Positions 1-10,831 are shown, numbered from the stretch's first letter. The stretch: 64,000 nucleotides of DNA from Brachybacterium halotolerans (GCF_016623465.1 NZ_JAEDAJ010000007.1:62001-126000); one strand, 5' to 3'. A program made the numbers and translations. Notes: a model not told the origin generated them from the letters alone.

Positions 1-373
1 GCACGCCGAGGTTCAGACGGTTGTGCACCCCGTTCGCGTGGTGGCCGGCGCCATGGCGCAGCTGCCGCCAGAGGACCCCGAGGAGTGCGCTCGTGGTGGG
101 AACGTCCATCATCACCACGGTGTCGCATGCGGCAAGACGGATCGGAAGCGTCGTGCAGTGATTCCCGTCGATCACCCACCGGTCCCCGCTGACGATCTCG
201 CGCTGGCGGGTCGCGAACGACTCGGCGGGCAGCGGATGCCAGTCCTCGTCGTAGTACTCGGCGTCGAGATGCGTGACCGGGACATCGAGCATCTTCCCGA
301 GCGCGCGGGACACGTAGGTCTTGCCGCTCCCGCCCGATCCGACGACGGCGATCCTCTGCATGGCGCCCCTCAT
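1..373 (-). CDS. P-loop nucleotide kinase-like protein (3' end missing)
   Basis: The frame runs off the left edge, so only about 124 N-terminal residues are visible. The start reads MRGAMQRIAVVGSGGSGKT, with a textbook Walker A loop (GSGGSGKT) directly after the first beta strand. It then has DAEYYDEDWHPL and a VIDGN segment, as in small adenylate-kinase-like or topology-modulation-type P-loop proteins that bind ATP and a small substrate. The substrate cannot be told from this part. The ATG at 373 overlaps the stop of the upstream phosphomutase (ATGA), so it is probably translated by coupling; an ATG at 361 is the alternative start. It would be the last gene of the punA-pmmB operon on this strand. 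The kinase-like call is good, any specific function is not. Confidence 0.6.
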   Translation of the reverse strand, partial: MRGAMQRIAVVGSGGSGKTYVSRALGKMLDVPVTHLDAEYYDEDWHPLPAESFATRQREIVSGDRWVIDGNHCTTLPIRLAACDTVVMMDVPTTSALLGVLWRQLRHGAGHHANGVHNRLNLGV

Positions 374-2103
374 GCCCCGGTCAGGGACGTCCGCATCTCC
401 TGGGTGATCTGCTCGAGGTGCGCGGCGGCGGTCGTGCGCACGTCGCCGAGCGCTGCCGCGTCGGCCTCCGGGTCCACGGCCTCGTGCACCTCGATGTAGC
501 ACTTGAGCTTGGGCTCGGTGCCGGAGGGGCGCACGATCACGCGGGAGTCGTCGGCCGTCGCGAGCAGCACGCCGTCGGTCGGGGGCAGGCCCGTGGTCGC
601 CACGGATCCCTCGGCGAGGTCCTGCACCTCGGTGACGGCGCTGCCCGCGAGAGCGCGGGGCGGCTGCTCGCGCAGGCGCGCCATCATCACGTCGCGCTCG
701 GAGAGCTCGGTGACGCGGATCGAGAGCTGCGAGGTCGCGAAGAGCCCTGTGGACCGCGCGAGGTCGTCGAGGTCCTCCACGAGGCTGCGCCCGCGCGAGC
801 GAGCGTCGGCCGCGGCCTCCGCGACCAGCAGCGCCGTCGAGAGCCCGTCCTTGTCGCGCACCACGTCCGGCAGCACGCAGTAGCCGATCGCCTCCTCGTA
901 GCCGAAGACGATGCCCGGAGCGCGCGAGATCCACTTGAAGCCGGTCAGCGTGGTCGCCGACCCTCGGCCCTCGGCCTCAGCGACCCGTGAGAGCCAGCGG
1001 GAGGAGACCACCGAGTTCGCGAACACGCCGCGGGTGCCGTGCACGCGCATGAGCCGCGCCCCCAGCAGCACGCCCAGCTCGTCGCCCGTGAGCATCCGCC
1101 AGCCGCCCAGGTGAGGATCCACGACCGCGGCGGCGCAGCGGTCGGCATCGGGATCGTTCGCGATCACGACATCGGCCTCGACGGTCCGCGCGAGCTCGAG
1201 GGCGAGGTCGATCGCGCCCTTCTCCTCGGGGTTGGGGAAGGCGACGGTCGGGAAGTCCGGGTCCGGATCGGCCTGCTTGGCGACCGAGTGCACATCCGTG
1301 AAGCCGTTCCGGTGCAGGGCGGTGATCGCCGTCCCCCCGCCCACGCCGTGCATGGCGGTGTGCACGATCCGCGCCTCGCGCGGCGAGTCCGGCTGAAGGA
1401 TCGTGGAGATCGCCTCGAGATAGGCCTCGGGGACGGCGGGGTCCATGACCGCCCAGCCAGACTCCGCCCTCGGGATCCCCCGGACGGGGCCGACGGCCGC
1501 GATGCGCGCGGCGATCCGCGCATCCGACGGCGGGACGATCTGCACGCCCCGGCCGTCGGCGTCGCTCGCGCGACCGCCCAGGTACACCTTGTAGCCGTTG
1601 TCGGCCGGAGGATTGTGGGATGCGGTGACGACGACCCCGGCGTCGGCGTCCAGGTGTCGGGTCGCGAAGGCCACGAGCGGGGTCGGGCAGTGCCCGTCGG
1701 AGAGGACCACCCGGCAGCCGGCGGCCGTCATGATCGCCGCGGACTCCCGCGCGAACGCCTCGGAGTGGTGGCGGGCGTCGTGCCCGATCACCACGAGAGG
1801 CGCCGCGTCGGTGCCGCCTCCGCCGAGCTCGCCGAGCAGGTGGTCGGCCAGCCCGCGGGCGGCGCGGGAGACCACGGAGAGGTTCATGCGGTGCGGGCCG
1901 GGGCCCATGCGACCGCGCAGGCCCGCGGTGCCGAAAGCGAGGGTGCCGTCGAAGGCGTCGGCCAGCTCCTCGGCTGCGGCCGCCGCCTCCTGGCCCGTGC
2001 CGTCCGCCTGGTCGAGCAGGCCCTGCAGCGCGGTCCGCGTCCACGGGTCGGGATCGTCGTCCATCCACTCCTGCGCGCGGGAGCGCAGCTGCGCGTCGAT
2101 CAT
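370..2103 (-). CDS. pmmB: Phosphoglucomutase/phosphomannomutase
   Basis: Alpha-D-phosphohexomutase of 577 residues that should interconvert hexose-1- and hexose-6-phosphates (or pentose phosphates in some relatives) in the cytosol. All four family loops are visible: the phosphoserine loop TASHNPPADNGYK (Ser near 162), the Mg loop NDPDADR, the sugar loop GYEEAIGY, and the phosphate loop RPSGTEPKLK near the C terminus. Length and the GYEEAIGY loop fit the PmmB/PgcA-type subfamily rather than the shorter ManB type encoded at 55.3 kb. The ATG at 2103 shares bases with the stop of the nucleoside phosphorylase (TGATG), so the two are coupled. Pairing with a nucleoside phosphorylase, as in M. tuberculosis deoD-pmmB, suggests salvage of the ribose-1-phosphate released there. 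That role is inference. Confidence 0.9.
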   Translation of the reverse strand: MIDAQLRSRAQEWMDDDPDPWTRTALQGLLDQADGTGQEAAAAAEELADAFDGTLAFGTAGLRGRMGPGPHRMNLSVVSRAARGLADHLLGELGGGGTDAAPLVVIGHDARHHSEAFARESAAIMTAAGCRVVLSDGHCPTPLVAFATRHLDADAGVVVTASHNPPADNGYKVYLGGRASDADGRGVQIVPPSDARIAARIAAVGPVRGIPRAESGWAVMDPAVPEAYLEAISTILQPDSPREARIVHTAMHGVGGGTAITALHRNGFTDVHSVAKQADPDPDFPTVAFPNPEEKGAIDLALELARTVEADVVIANDPDADRCAAAVVDPHLGGWRMLTGDELGVLLGARLMRVHGTRGVFANSVVSSRWLSRVAEAEGRGSATTLTGFKWISRAPGIVFGYEEAIGYCVLPDVVRDKDGLSTALLVAEAAADARSRGRSLVEDLDDLARSTGLFATSQLSIRVTELSERDVMMARLREQPPRALAGSAVTEVQDLAEGSVATTGLPPTDGVLLATADDSRVIVRPSGTEPKLKCYIEVHEAVDPEADAAALGDVRTTAAAHLEQITQEMRTSLTGA

Positions 2104-2927
2104 CACGCGGCCTCGGCGATCCTGCGCACCACGCGCGCGAGCAGATCCGCGATGCGCGGCCCTGCCTCGCGGCCCGCCTCGACGACCTCCTCGTGGCTGA
2201 GCGGGGTCGGGCTGATGCCCGCCGCCAGGTTCGTCACCAGGGAGATGCCCAGGATGTCCATGCCCGCCTCGCGGGCGGCGATCGCCTCGAGCGCGGTGGA
2301 CATGCCCACGAGCGTCGCGCCCATCGTGCGCGCCATGCGGACCTCGGCGGGGGTCTCGTAGCTGGGGCCGCGGAACTGCATGTACACGCCCTCGGCGAGG
2401 GAGGGGTCGACCTCGTGGGCCACGTCCCGCAGGCGCGGGGTGTACAGGTCGGTGACGTCCACGAAGGTCGCGCCGCGCAGCGGGCTCGCGCCCGTGAAGT
2501 TGATCTGGTCGGAGATCAGCACCGGGGTGCCGGGCGTCCAGGACTCGTCGATCCCGCCGCACCCGTTGGTCAGCACCATGGTGCCGGCGCCGGTCGCTGC
2601 GGCGGTGCGCACGCCGTGCACCACCGCCTCGACCCCCGCGCCCTCGTAGTAGTGGGTGCGGGCCCCGATCACGAGCGCGTGGGCGTCGCCGCCCTCGATC
2701 GCGATGGAGCGCAGCGTCCCCACGTGGCCCGCGAGGGCGGGCGCGCGGAAGCCGGGGACCTGGGTCGCGGGAGCCTCCCAGACGGTCTCACCCAGCAGGT
2801 CGGCCGCGCCGCCCCACCCGGAGCCCAGCACCAGGGCGATGTCATGACGGGGGACGCCGCTGAGTTCGGCGATGCGGGCGGCCGCCTCGCGGGCCGCGGC
2901 CTGGGGATCGACGTCGAGTTCGCTCAT
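2103..2927 (-). CDS. punA: Purine nucleoside phosphorylase (trimeric class)
   Basis: 274-residue enzyme that splits purine nucleosides with phosphate into base plus (deoxy)ribose-1-phosphate. Visible motifs of the trimeric, mammalian-like PNP family are the phosphate loop GSGWGG near residue 35, HYYEG, LTNGCGGI, the GPSYETPAEVR stretch and SLVTNLAAG near the C terminus. It heads the minus-strand operon with the phosphomutase and the P-loop kinase. The ATG at 2927 lies 7 bases after a TAGGCT hexamer (2940 to 2935 on the minus strand) and has no Shine-Dalgarno, so the message is probably leaderless. It is divergent from lpdA, with only 40 bases between the start codons. Confidence 0.93.
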   Translation of the reverse strand: MSELDVDPQAAAREAAARIAELSGVPRHDIALVLGSGWGGAADLLGETVWEAPATQVPGFRAPALAGHVGTLRSIAIEGGDAHALVIGARTHYYEGAGVEAVVHGVRTAAATGAGTMVLTNGCGGIDESWTPGTPVLISDQINFTGASPLRGATFVDVTDLYTPRLRDVAHEVDPSLAEGVYMQFRGPSYETPAEVRMARTMGATLVGMSTALEAIAAREAGMDILGISLVTNLAAGISPTPLSHEEVVEAGREAGPRIADLLARVVRRIAEAA

Positions 2928-2934
2928 GCGCCCC

Positions 2935-2961
2935 AGCCTACGGCGGCTCGTGGGCCACAAT
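2935..2961. promoter_or_regulatory. Overlapping divergent leaderless promoters, punA / lpdA
   Basis: On the minus strand TAGGCT (2940-2935) sits 7 bases before the punA ATG. On the plus strand CACAAT (2956-2961), one base off TANNNT, sits 6 bases before the lpdA ATG. Both positions are what an actinobacterial -10 needs for transcription to begin at the start codon. The two promoters must share -35 DNA, so they probably compete. Confidence 0.55.
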
Positions 2962-2967
2962 GAGCAG

Positions 2968-4479
2968 ATGGCCGATCCGAGCACAGCACTGCCCCCGGAC
3001 CCCGACCGCACCGGCGCCGACGGCGGCGCGGAGCCGCGGGTCGTGATCATCGGCGGAGGTCCCGGAGGATACGAGGCGGCGCTGACGGCCGCGCGCACCG
3101 GCGCCCGGGTGACCCTCGTCGAGGAGCGCGGCATCGGCGGCGCGGCGGTGCTCACCGACGTGGTCCCCTCCAAGAGCCTCGTCGCCACGGCCGACGTCCT
3201 CGACCTCGTCGGCGCCTCGGCCGGGCTCGGCATCCGCGACGCCGAGGACGCCGGAGAGCCCGTCGCCGGATCCCTCACGGTGGACCTCGCCCGCGTGAAC
3301 GAGCGCCTGCGCGCCCTCGCCCGCGCCCAGTCGGAGGACATCGCGGCCTCGCTCGCGGCCTCAGGCGTCGTGGTGCGCGCGGGGCGCGGACGCCTCGAGG
3401 ACGCCGAGCACGTGGCGGTGCTCTCGGCGGACGGCGAGGTCGTCGAGGTGCTCCCGGCCGACGTGGTCCTGCTGTCCGTCGGCGCGCGACCCCGCGAGTT
3501 GCCCGAGGGGCGCCCCGACGGCGAGCGGATCCTGTCCTGGACCCAGCTCTACGAGCTCGACGAGCTGCCCTCGCACCTGATCGTCGTCGGCTCGGGCGTC
3601 ACCGGTGCCGAGTTCGCGAGCGCCTACCGCGCCCTCGGCAGCGAGGTCACCCTGGTCTCCTCGCGCGACCAGGTGCTCCCGGGAGGCGACGAGGACGCCG
3701 CGGCCGTCCTCGAGGAGGCCTTCACCCGCCGCGGCGTCACCCTGTGCTCCCGCTCGCGCGCCGCGTCCGCGCGGCGCGAACGGGTCGCCGACGGCGACGG
3801 CGCCGACGGCGGGGACGACGGTGACGGCAGCGGGGAAGGAGTCGTCGTCACCCTCGAGGACGGCCGGGAGATCCGCGGGAGCCACGTGCTGATGGCCCTC
3901 GGTGCGGTCCCCGCGACCACCGGGCTGGGGCTCGAGGAGGCGGGCGTGCGCCTGCGGCCGAGCGGCCACATCGACACCGACCGGGTCTCCCGCACGTCCG
4001 TGCGCGGGGTCTACGCGGCGGGCGACTGCACGGGCGTCCACCCGCTCGCCTCCGTCGCCGCCATGCAGGGGCGCATCGCCATGCACCACGCCCTCGGCGA
4101 TGCGGTGAGCCCTCTCATCCACCAGCAGGTGTCCTCGGCCGTGTTCACGAGCCCCGAGATCGCCATGGTCGGGCTCGGCGCCCGCGAGCTGGCCGACGGG
4201 GCCGACGGCGAGGTGCACGTGCTCCCGCTCGCGACGAACCCGCGCGCGAAGATGCAGGGGCTCACGGCCGGTTTCGTGAAGCTCGTCGTGCGCCCCGGAT
4301 CGGGGACCGTGATGGGCGGGGTGGTCGTCGCCCCGCGGGCGAGCGAGCTCATCCACCCCATCACCCTCGCCGTCGCGCAGCGGATGACGGCCGACGAGCT
4401 CGCCTCGGCCTTCACCGTCTACCCCTCGCTCACCGGCTCGATCGCCGAGGCGGCGAGACGGCCCGCGGCGGCGGAGTAG
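2968..4479 (+). CDS. lpdA: NAD(P)H quinone dehydrogenase, LpdA-type flavoprotein without redox cysteines
   Basis: 503-residue flavoprotein of the pyridine nucleotide-disulfide oxidoreductase fold. The FAD motif IIGGGPGGYE is at residues 28-37 and the NAD(P) motif VVGSGVTGAEFAS is mid-protein, followed by an AAGDCTG FAD segment. Where lipoamide dehydrogenases carry CxxxxC, this protein reads GGAAVLTDVVPSKS with no cysteines. The C terminus has YPSLTGSIAEAARR instead of the catalytic His-Glu segment. Both replacements are those of M. tuberculosis LpdA (Rv3303c), known to reduce quinones rather than lipoamide. An acidic Asp/Gly run (around residues 275-290) inserted in the NAD domain looks lineage-specific. 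The ATG at 2968 is chosen because it is 6 bases after a -10-like CACAAT; no ribosome site is visible. Confidence 0.88.
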   Translation: MADPSTALPPDPDRTGADGGAEPRVVIIGGGPGGYEAALTAARTGARVTLVEERGIGGAAVLTDVVPSKSLVATADVLDLVGASAGLGIRDAEDAGEPVAGSLTVDLARVNERLRALARAQSEDIAASLAASGVVVRAGRGRLEDAEHVAVLSADGEVVEVLPADVVLLSVGARPRELPEGRPDGERILSWTQLYELDELPSHLIVVGSGVTGAEFASAYRALGSEVTLVSSRDQVLPGGDEDAAAVLEEAFTRRGVTLCSRSRAASARRERVADGDGADGGDDGDGSGEGVVVTLEDGREIRGSHVLMALGAVPATTGLGLEEAGVRLRPSGHIDTDRVSRTSVRGVYAAGDCTGVHPLASVAAMQGRIAMHHALGDAVSPLIHQQVSSAVFTSPEIAMVGLGARELADGADGEVHVLPLATNPRAKMQGLTAGFVKLVVRPGSGTVMGGVVVAPRASELIHPITLAVAQRMTADELASAFTVYPSLTGSIAEAARRPAAAE

Positions 4480-4543
4480 GCACCGCAGCACCGCGGGACG
4501 CGCCGGAGAGCACGGGCCGGCGGGCGTGAGACGACGAGCGCGC

Positions 4544-6322
4544 TCAGTCCTCGATGCTGCAGAGCACTGCGCCCGCCGACACGGTGGCGCCGACCTCGGC
4601 GTCCAGGCCCGAGATCTTCCCAGAGCGGTGCGCGGTGATGGGCTGCTCCATCTTCATCGCCTCGAGGACGAGCACGAGATCGCCGTCGGCGACGCTCTGC
4701 CCGTTCTCGACCATGATCTTCACGATCGTGCCCTGCATCGGCGCGGTGACGGCGGCGCCGCCCGCGGAACCGGCCTCCGCCTGGCGCTTGCCGACGCGGC
4801 GACGCTGGCGGGAGGGCTGCTGCGGGGCGCGCAGGGAGGCCGGCAGGCTGACCTCGACCCGGCGGCCGTCGACCTCGACGACCACGGACTCGCGGCCCTC
4901 GGGCTCCTCGGGCTGCGCCGGCAGCGCGGCCTGCGGGATGTCGTTGTGGAACTCGGTCTCGATCCAGCGGGTGTGGACGGAGAACGGGGTCTTGGGATCC
5001 GCCGGCGCGAACGCCGGGTCGCTCACGACCTTCCGATGGAAGGGGAGCACCGTGGGCATGCCCTCGATGCGGAACTCGTCGAGCGCGCGGCGGGAGCGCT
5101 CGAGCGCCTCCTGGCGGGTCGCACCGGTGATGATGAGCTTGCCGAGCATCGAGTCGAAGGCGCCCGAGACCTCGTCGCCCTCGCGCACGCCGGAGTCCAC
5201 GCGCACACCCGGGCCCGAGGGCGGGGAGAACAGCTTCACCACGCCGGGCGAGGGCAGGAAGCCGCGGCCCGCGTCCTCGCCGTTCAGGCGGAACTCGAAG
5301 GAATGGCCGCGCGCGATCGGGTCGGTCGAGGAGATCTTCTCGCCGGCGGCGATGCGGAACTGCTCGCGCACCAGGTCCACGCCGGCGACCTCCTCGGAGA
5401 CCGGATGCTCGACCTGGAGGCGCGTGTTGACCTCGAGGAAGGAGATGGTGCCGTCCGTGCCCACGAGGAACTCGCAGGTGCCGGCGCCCACGTAGCCCGC
5501 CTCGGCGAGGATCGACTTCGAGGCGGCCACGAGCTCGGCGTTCTGCTCGCGGCTGAGGTACGGCGCGGGCGCCTCCTCGACGAGCTTCTGATGGCGGCGC
5601 TGCAGGGAGCAGTCGCGGGTCGAGACCACCTGGATGTTGCCGTGGGAATCGGCGAGGCACTGCGTCTCCACGTGCCGCGGGGCATCGAGGTACTTCTCGA
5701 CGAAGCACTCGCCGCGGCCGAAGGCCGCGGTCGCCTCGCGCACCGCGGAGTCGAACAGCTCGCGGACCTCGGACTCCTCGCGGGCGACCTTGAGGCCGCG
5801 ACCGCCGCCGCCGAAGGCGGCCTTGATCGCGATCGGCAGGCCGTGCTCGCGGGCGAAGGCGACGACCTCGTCGCTGCCCTCGACAGGGTCCTTGGTGCCC
5901 GCGACGAGCGGCGCGCCGGCCTTCTCGGCGATGTGGCGCGCGGAGACCTTGTCGCCGAGCGACTCGATGGCCGACGGGGGCGGACCGATCCACACCAGGC
6001 CCGCGTCGATCACGGCCTGCGCGAACTCGGCGTTCTCCGAGAGGAAGCCGTATCCGGGGTGGACGGCCTCGGCGCCCGAGCGCTCGGCGATGTCCAGGAG
6101 CTTGTCCACGACCAAGTACGAGTTCGCGGCGGTCTCGCCGCCCAGCGCGTAGGCCTCGTCGGCCACCGTGGTGTGCAGGGCGTTGCGATCGGGGTCCGCG
6201 TAGACGGCGATCGAGCGCAGCCCCGCGTCCTTGCAGGCCCTGGCCACACGCACCGCGATCTCCCCGCGATTGGCGATGAGCACCGATCCGAACGGGCGGT
6301 GCTGGGAGTTGCGAGATGCCAT
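4544..6322 (-). CDS. accA3: Acyl-CoA (acetyl/propionyl) carboxylase alpha subunit: biotin carboxylase + biotin carrier
   Basis: 592 residues. The N-terminal biotin carboxylase domain starts with [13 protein letters not shown], has the ATP-grasp glycine loop GGGGRGLK, and ends near residue 450. After a linker comes a biotinyl domain with EAMKMEQP, where Lys557 is the biotin site. It carboxylates its own biotin, which the AccD subunit then uses to carboxylate acetyl- or propionyl-CoA for fatty acid synthesis. Length and layout match AccA3 of M. tuberculosis (about 600 residues). The ATG at 6322 has GGAAGGA 8 bases upstream and a -10-like TAGACT at 6362-6357. The gene stands alone on the minus strand, with maf, accE and accD further upstream on the same strand. 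The biotin ligase is 4.5 kb away. Confidence 0.95.
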   Translation of the reverse strand: MASRNSQHRPFGSVLIANRGEIAVRVARACKDAGLRSIAVYADPDRNALHTTVADEAYALGGETAANSYLVVDKLLDIAERSGAEAVHPGYGFLSENAEFAQAVIDAGLVWIGPPPSAIESLGDKVSARHIAEKAGAPLVAGTKDPVEGSDEVVAFAREHGLPIAIKAAFGGGGRGLKVAREESEVRELFDSAVREATAAFGRGECFVEKYLDAPRHVETQCLADSHGNIQVVSTRDCSLQRRHQKLVEEAPAPYLSREQNAELVAASKSILAEAGYVGAGTCEFLVGTDGTISFLEVNTRLQVEHPVSEEVAGVDLVREQFRIAAGEKISSTDPIARGHSFEFRLNGEDAGRGFLPSPGVVKLFSPPSGPGVRVDSGVREGDEVSGAFDSMLGKLIITGATRQEALERSRRALDEFRIEGMPTVLPFHRKVVSDPAFAPADPKTPFSVHTRWIETEFHNDIPQAALPAQPEEPEGRESVVVEVDGRRVEVSLPASLRAPQQPSRQRRRVGKRQAEAGSAGGAAVTAPMQGTIVKIMVENGQSVADGDLVLVLEAMKMEQPITAHRSGKISGLDAEVGATVSAGAVLCSIED

Positions 6323-6356
6323 GGGGCGGGTCCTTCCGGGGGAGATGATCGGGTCG

Positions 6357-6362
6357 AGTCTA
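6357..6362 (-). promoter_or_regulatory. accA3 promoter -10 (TAGACT)
   Basis: TAGACT on the minus strand lies about 35 bases before the accA3 start. It would give a leader of roughly 28 bases that carries the GGAAGGA ribosome site at 6337-6331. This is a conventional leadered promoter, unlike several neighbours. Confidence 0.45.
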
Positions 6363-6439
6363 GTTCAGCGGGAGCGCGCGTCGAATCCTTCCGCGCGTCG
6401 CGCCGCGCACCTCACTCCGCGCGCCTCCGCGCCCGGACC

Positions 6440-7087
6440 TCAGCCCTCGCGCCAGAGCTCGTGGATGCCGATGTCGATCTGGGCGAGCAGATCGCGCAGC
6501 AGCGGGAGGCTCAGGCCAACGACGGCGTGCGGATCCCCCGTCACGGAGGTGATGAAGGGGCCGCCGATCCCGTCGATCGTGAAGCCGCCCGCGACGCCGA
6601 GCGGCTCGCCGGTCGCGACGTAGGCATCGATCTCCTCGTCGGAGAGATCGGCGAAGGAGACCTCGGCGCTCGCCGTCGCCCCGATCGTCGCGCCCGTGCC
6701 CTCGTCCTCGACGTCGCGGTCGTCCACGAGCCAGTGCCCGCTGTGCAGCACCGCACTGCGCCCGCGCAGCTCCCGCCAGCGCGCCCTGGCCCGCTCGGGA
6801 GTGTGGGGCTTGCCGATGACCTCGCCGTCGACCTCGAGCATGGAGTCGCAGCCGAGGACGACGCAGCCGCCCTCGGACGCCTCGACGACCGCGTGGGCCT
6901 TCTCGCGGGCGAGCAGCAGCACCGCCTCGGCGGGCTCGAGATCGCTCGCGGCCTCGAGCAGTCCGTCCTCGTCGAGATCGGCGGCCATCCGGTCGAACTC
7001 GATGCCCGCCCGCTCGAGGGTCGCGCGGCGCCCCTCCGAGCCCGAGGCGAGCAGGAGCAGGGGCAGGGACTCGTCGATCGTGCTCAT
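6440..7087 (-). CDS. maf: Maf family nucleoside triphosphate pyrophosphatase
   Basis: 215 residues. Maf/YhdE proteins hydrolyse non-canonical or canonical dNTPs/NTPs to the monophosphate plus pyrophosphate. Visible: N-terminal LLLASGSEGRRATLERAGI (family pattern LASxSPRRxxLL, with the usual Pro replaced by Glu-Gly here), VVLGCDSMLEVDGEVIGKP with the catalytic acidic segment, and a C-terminal GDPHAVVGLSLPLL. The ATG at 7087 overlaps the stop of the DUF885 gene (ATGA), so translation is coupled. Maf between carboxylase genes is the arrangement of M. tuberculosis Rv3280-Rv3285. The altered SPRR motif is odd but the rest of the active site is kept. Confidence 0.9.
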   Translation of the reverse strand: MSTIDESLPLLLLASGSEGRRATLERAGIEFDRMAADLDEDGLLEAASDLEPAEAVLLLAREKAHAVVEASEGGCVVLGCDSMLEVDGEVIGKPHTPERARARWRELRGRSAVLHSGHWLVDDRDVEDEGTGATIGATASAEVSFADLSDEEIDAYVATGEPLGVAGGFTIDGIGGPFITSVTGDPHAVVGLSLPLLRDLLAQIDIGIHELWREG

Positions 7088-8772
7088 GCCAGGGCCTCCT
7101 TGAGGACGGAGAGGGGAAGGCTGCCGAGCTCGAGGGCGCGGCGGTGGAACTCGCGCGGGTCTCCGCCCGCGGGGACGTGCTGCGCGCGCAGCAGCTCCCA
7201 GGTGCGACGGCCCACGGCGTAGGACGGGGCCTGGCCGGGCCAGCCCGTGTAGCGGTTCAGCTCGAAGCGGCGCTCGGCCTCGCTCGCGCCCCAGTTCGGG
7301 GCCATGAAGTCCCAGGCGGCGTCGAAGGTCCAGGATCCGCCGTCGGCCCCGGGGAGGCCCTCGGGCACGGGCAGCTGGAGGTGCAGGCCGATGTCCAGGA
7401 CCACGCGCCCGGCGCGCATGCGCTGGGAGTCGAGCATGCCCAGGCGGTCGCCGTCGTCCTCGAGGTAGCCGAGGGAGTCCATGAGCTTCTCGGCGTACAG
7501 GGCCCAGCCCTCGCCGTGCCCGGAGACCCAGCACATCAGCGCGCGCCAGCGGTTGAGCGTCGCGGCCTGGAGGGTCTGGGTACCGACCTGCAGGTGGTGG
7601 CCGGGGACGCCCTCGTGGTAGACGGTCGTGGTCTCCGTCCAGGTGCGGAACTCGGTGTTCTCCGGCGGCACGTCCCACCACATCCGGCCGGGCCGCGTGA
7701 AGTCCTCGCTGGGGCCCGTGTAGTAGATGCCGCCGGAGCCCGTGCGGGCGATCATGCACTCCAGGCGCTGCAGCTGCTCGGGGATGTCGAAGTGGGTGCC
7801 GGTGAGCTCGCGCAGCGCGGTGTCGGACTTCTCCTGCATCCAGGCGCGCAGGGCGTCGGTGCCGTGGAGGATCCGCGCGGGGTCAGCGTCGAGCGAGGCG
7901 CGGGCGGCCTCGATCGAGGATCCGCCGTCGTTGCCGTAGTGGGCGTTCAGCCGGCCCGCCACCCGCTCCTGCTCGGCGATGATCTCGTGCAGCTGGTCGA
8001 TGCCCCATGCGTAGGTCTCCTCGAGGTCGACCTCCTCGCCGAGGAACAGGCGCGAGGCCAGCTGGTAGTGGTCGCGCCCCACGGCGTCGGCCTCCGGAGC
8101 CCGCTCGCGCAGGGACTCGAGCACGTCCGCGATCCGCTGGTAGCCGCGGGACGCCTCGGCGGCCGCCTCCTGGACGCGCTCGCGCTGGGTCTCGTCGCCC
8201 TTCGCCTCGCGCGCGAAGGAGGGGAAGAAGTCCTCGGCGTACCCGCGGGCCTGGGCGGCGCCGAGCTCCAGCTGGCGACGGGCGGAGACGGTCCCCTCGG
8301 CGGCGGCCTCGCGCAGGGACTCGGCCCAGCCCTCGAGCGACTGCGGGATCTTCGCGAGGCGCTCGGCGATGACCTCCCAGTCCTGGGCGGTGTCGGTCGC
8401 CATCTGGTCGAACACGTCGCGCATCTGCAGGGTCGAGGCGAGGTTGTTGACGCTCGCGACGTCGAGGCGGCGGTCCGCGAACTCGATCTCGAGGCCCAGA
8501 CGCTCGCGCATGGCTGCGCGGGTGACCGCGTCCACGGCGTCCTCGTCAGGGGTCCGATCGATGCGATCGAGGGTCCGACGGGCCTGGGCGGTGCGGGCGG
8601 CGTGCGCGGCGGGGGAGTAGTCGGTCACCTCGCCCTCGTGCCCGGGGACGCCCAGGGAGGTGGCGAGGAACGGGTCGGACTCGATGGAGCGGGCGACGTG
8701 CTCGTCGGCGACGGCGTCCAGGGCCGTGCGCGCACGTCGGGCGGAGGTCTGTGAAGGGGCGTCGGAGGTCAT
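7084..8772 (-). CDS. DUF885 family protein, probable metal-dependent peptidase
   Basis: 562 residues with no signal peptide or membrane segment. The family's most conserved block, YHEGVPGHHLQ, lies about two thirds along the protein and has His and Glu residues spaced like a metal site; DUF885 members are predicted zinc peptidases, but substrates are poorly known. The N-terminal half is helical and charged (RTLDRIDRTPDEDAV and similar). Downstream, the stop overlaps the maf start, forming a two-gene unit. The ATG at 8772 is 6 bases from a TAGTCT hexamer (8784-8779, minus), indicating a leaderless start. The family assignment is firm, peptidase activity is inference. Confidence 0.85.
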   Translation of the reverse strand: MTSDAPSQTSARRARTALDAVADEHVARSIESDPFLATSLGVPGHEGEVTDYSPAAHAARTAQARRTLDRIDRTPDEDAVDAVTRAAMRERLGLEIEFADRRLDVASVNNLASTLQMRDVFDQMATDTAQDWEVIAERLAKIPQSLEGWAESLREAAAEGTVSARRQLELGAAQARGYAEDFFPSFAREAKGDETQRERVQEAAAEASRGYQRIADVLESLRERAPEADAVGRDHYQLASRLFLGEEVDLEETYAWGIDQLHEIIAEQERVAGRLNAHYGNDGGSSIEAARASLDADPARILHGTDALRAWMQEKSDTALRELTGTHFDIPEQLQRLECMIARTGSGGIYYTGPSEDFTRPGRMWWDVPPENTEFRTWTETTTVYHEGVPGHHLQVGTQTLQAATLNRWRALMCWVSGHGEGWALYAEKLMDSLGYLEDDGDRLGMLDSQRMRAGRVVLDIGLHLQLPVPEGLPGADGGSWTFDAAWDFMAPNWGASEAERRFELNRYTGWPGQAPSYAVGRRTWELLRAQHVPAGGDPREFHRRALELGSLPLSVLKEALA

Positions 8773-8778
8773 GACGCC

Positions 8779-8784
8779 AGACTA
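8779..8784 (-). promoter_or_regulatory. Leaderless promoter -10 for the DUF885-maf operon
   Basis: TAGTCT on the minus strand, then 6 bases, then ATG at 8772, with no purine-rich ribosome site between. This is the standard leaderless arrangement in actinobacteria. Confidence 0.6.
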
Positions 8785-8803
8785 GGCGAGGAGGCCCGTG
8801 GGG

Positions 8804-9096
8804 TCAGCGGTCGGAGAACATCCAGGCCGACTCGGAGGGCAGGCCGCGCAGGGCGTGGGAGCGCGGGAAGCTGTGGGAGGCGTCCGACCAGGCGCCCGCC
8901 GCCCCTCGATGCTCGTCGGCCAGCTCGCGCTCGCCGGCCTCGATGCGGCTCGCGACGCTCATCGCGGAGACCGCGACCGCGATCGCGGCGAGCTCGTCGT
9001 CGGCCAGGCGCCCGGCGACCAGCCGCACGTCGCCGCCGGCGACGGCGACCGCCTGGCCGCCGCGCAGATCCGGCTCGCCCGCCGCACCGCCCCCGC

Positions 9097-9100
<4 letters not shown>
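8804..9100 (-). CDS. accE: Acyl-CoA carboxylase epsilon subunit
   Basis: Small protein of 98 residues beginning with GTG at 9100, which overlaps the accD stop (GTGA). The middle reads [17 protein letters not shown], followed by a helical Arg/Glu stretch. The C terminus, [19 protein letters not shown]...AWMFSDR, has the Trp- and Arg-containing tail typical of actinobacterial AccE/PccE subunits. Such subunits stabilise and activate the alpha-beta complex, as AccE5 does in M. tuberculosis. The position directly after the beta subunit supports the call. It is short and poorly conserved in sequence, so easily missed. Confidence 0.82.
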
Positions 9101-10686
<1,586 letters not shown>

Positions 10687-10722
10687 GGAACCTCCTGTGC
10701 GGACCGTCGGGGAAACACGGGG

Positions 10723-10733
10723 ATACTACGCTA
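10723..10733. promoter_or_regulatory. Bidirectional -10 region between accD5 and birA
   Basis: The segment reads ATACTACGCTA. On the plus strand it holds TACGCT (10727-10732); on the minus strand it holds TAGTAT (10728-10723) and TAGCGT. The minus -10 would give accD5 a leader of about 30 bases carrying AGGAGG; the plus one would give birA a leader of about 90 bases with AGGAGGA at 10814-10820. Overlap of the two -10s implies mutual exclusion between biotin ligase and carboxylase transcription. Confidence 0.5.
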
Positions 10734-10831
10734 CCCAGGCGCTGCGCCCCCGCACCCGGGGCGCCGCGGGCAGGTCGCGGCCCCCGGGAGGGCACTCACG
10801 ATCCGGCACGAGCAGGAGGACGGGAACGGGC

